From: a bacterium
Lineage (GTDB): Bacteria; Desulfobacterota; JAPLJL01
NCBI GenBank assembly: GCA_028713675.1
Contig: JAQTNV010000019.1
Coordinates: 1 to 60,187 of the forward strand
Direction: 5' to 3'
Length of the DNA: 60,187 nt
Numbering within the stretch: the stretch's first letter is position 1; every line of letters starts with the position of its first letter. Under the pieces are notes generated by a model that was given only the letters and a program-made list of their open reading frames with translations, did not search any database and was not told the origin of the DNA. The position numbers were made by a program, and so were the translations under genes. Positions 59,470-60,187 of the stretch are shown here, one piece after another.

Positions 59470-59646
59470 AAATCCCCCATCTGATTAAGTCCTAAGTCCG
59501 AAATCCTATGTCCTCAGTAGGGGAGGGCCTGGTGCCCTCCCGAATAAAAGGCTTTTTGGGCGGGGATCCTTCGGCTTCGCTCAGGACAAGTAAACCCCGC
59601 CCCTACTTTTTACCCCTGACCCCTTACGTCTAACGCCTTACGGATT

Positions 59647-59961
59647 TTAATGGAGTATGGAAAGATTGTCTTCGACGGTTTCCCGGCTTTTCAGCCCCGA
59701 CATGATGTTGGCCCGGCAGGACGGGCAGATCAGCAGGTAGCGGGTCAGGTGAACTTCTTCTTCGAGCTCGATGGGATCGGTCTCTTCCATCTCTCTCAGG
59801 ATGGCCTGGACCTTGGAAGGGTCGTCGACCTCGGGAAGATGGCCGTCGAAATCGGCCCAGATCTCGAGCTTGAGGACGAATTTCAGGGATCCCGTGGTCA
59901 GAGTGGAACCGCAGAGCTGACAGGAGTGTTTCAGTTCACCCCTAGGCTTCGAGTTCGACAT
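59647..59961 (-). CDS. Small zinc-ribbon-like hypothetical protein
   Basis: 104 residues with two CxxC pairs (CQLCG near residue 16 and CPSC near residue 82), likely binding one zinc or Fe-S, and an acidic middle. The family is not recognised. Its start overlaps the last 20 bp of the HNH gene, so the two are co-transcribed, and a helper or immunity-like role for the nuclease is possible but unproven. Confidence 0.65.
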   Translation of the reverse strand: MSNSKPRGELKHSCQLCGSTLTTGSLKFVLKLEIWADFDGHLPEVDDPSKVQAILREMEETDPIELEEEVHLTRYLLICPSCRANIMSGLKSRETVEDNLSILH

Positions 59962-60187
59962 GCCAGTAGGCAGCGTCCACGAAGTCGAGGAAGATCTGCC
60001 ATTCCTTGTAAGGGGTGTTGATCATCGGCATGCGATAGATCGGGGTCCACTTGGGGCGGACCGGCTTCTTGATCAGTTTCATTCCGGCCTCGGCGGGGGT
60101 CCTCCCCGCTTTCCTCCGGTTGCAGGGGATGCAGCTGGTCACCACGTTTTCCCAGGTGGAAACCCCGCCGCGCGAGCGGGGATTGAC
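59942..60187 (-). CDS. HNH endonuclease (5' truncated by window end)
   Basis: The frame is open to the window end; the visible part is 81 codons including the stop. It contains the C-terminal half of an HNH motif: '[35 protein letters not shown]', with the conserved Pro-Arg-Ser-x-Gly-Gly, Trp-Glu-Asn, the CxxC zinc pair and Arg-Thr-Pro-x-Glu-Ala. The first His lies outside the window. Such single-domain HNH nucleases are common chromosomal genes of uncertain role. Confidence 0.85.
   Translation of the reverse strand, partial: VNPRSRGGVSTWENVVTSCIPCNRRKAGRTPAEAGMKLIKKPVRPKWTPIYRMPMINTPYKEWQIFLDFVDAAYWHVELEA

Overview
The window reads as a chromosomal segment of a Gram-negative, GC-rich bacterium with an anaerobic or syntrophic style of metabolism. 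Several lipoproteins with lipoboxes, a CusB/CusA-type RND pump and a LolA-like protein imply an outer membrane. Ferredoxin-fused oxidoreductases, thiolase, acyl-CoA dehydrogenase and acyl-CoA ligase genes, and a probable selenoprotein point towards a Desulfobacterota-like lineage or a related uncultured phylum. No rRNA, tRNA or marker gene in the window fixes the taxonomy, so this is inference.

Layout. 1-17853: two very large surface or envelope genes, a 5'-truncated PEGA-like/TPR/triple CsgG-like protein and a 4777-residue lipoprotein built from Fn3-like modules, long thrombospondin type 3 calcium-binding arrays, pre-peptidase-like domains and a C-terminal seven-repeat propeller. 17932-24792: housekeeping and metabolic genes (archaeal-type phosphoglycerate mutase, a lipoprotein, a CruF-like membrane protein, MogA/MoaB, RadC, an AIR synthase-related protein). 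24966-30583: CusB- and CusA-like heavy-metal efflux genes and a LolA/DUF4412-like periplasmic protein. 30979-32330: two adjacent toxin-antitoxin modules (Phd/YefM-RelE and HicA-HicB), each with a recognisable operator-like palindrome. 32571-46980: mixed genes, including a Tat-exported DUF2769 protein, a ThDP enzyme, a CDF metal transporter, hemerythrin, Ig-repeat and glycosidase-like lipoproteins, acyl-CoA dehydrogenase and DNA polymerase I. 48023-56907: an acyl-CoA cluster (polysaccharide pyruvyl transferase-like, SDR-ferredoxin fusion, PaaK-like ligase, thiolase, MerR-TetR fusion regulator, ferredoxin-nitroreductase), with matching 16-bp palindromes on both sides of the regulator. 57164-60187: a membrane protein, the selenoprotein candidate, a zinc-ribbon protein and a truncated HNH nuclease.

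The most striking observation is at 58102-59469. A CoA-disulfide reductase/NADH oxidase-like flavoprotein is interrupted by a single in-frame TGA exactly where the family has its redox-active cysteine. A perfect 8-bp hairpin with a G-containing 5-nt loop begins 9 nt after the TGA, as expected for a bacterial SECIS element. Conventional gene calling would miss the first 81 residues.

A second pervasive feature is the intergenic DNA. Almost every spacer carries degenerate short tandem repeats with 6-9 bp units, and the same phrases recur at distant loci. There are also palindromic dispersed repeats and a roughly 100-bp two-hairpin element in three copies.
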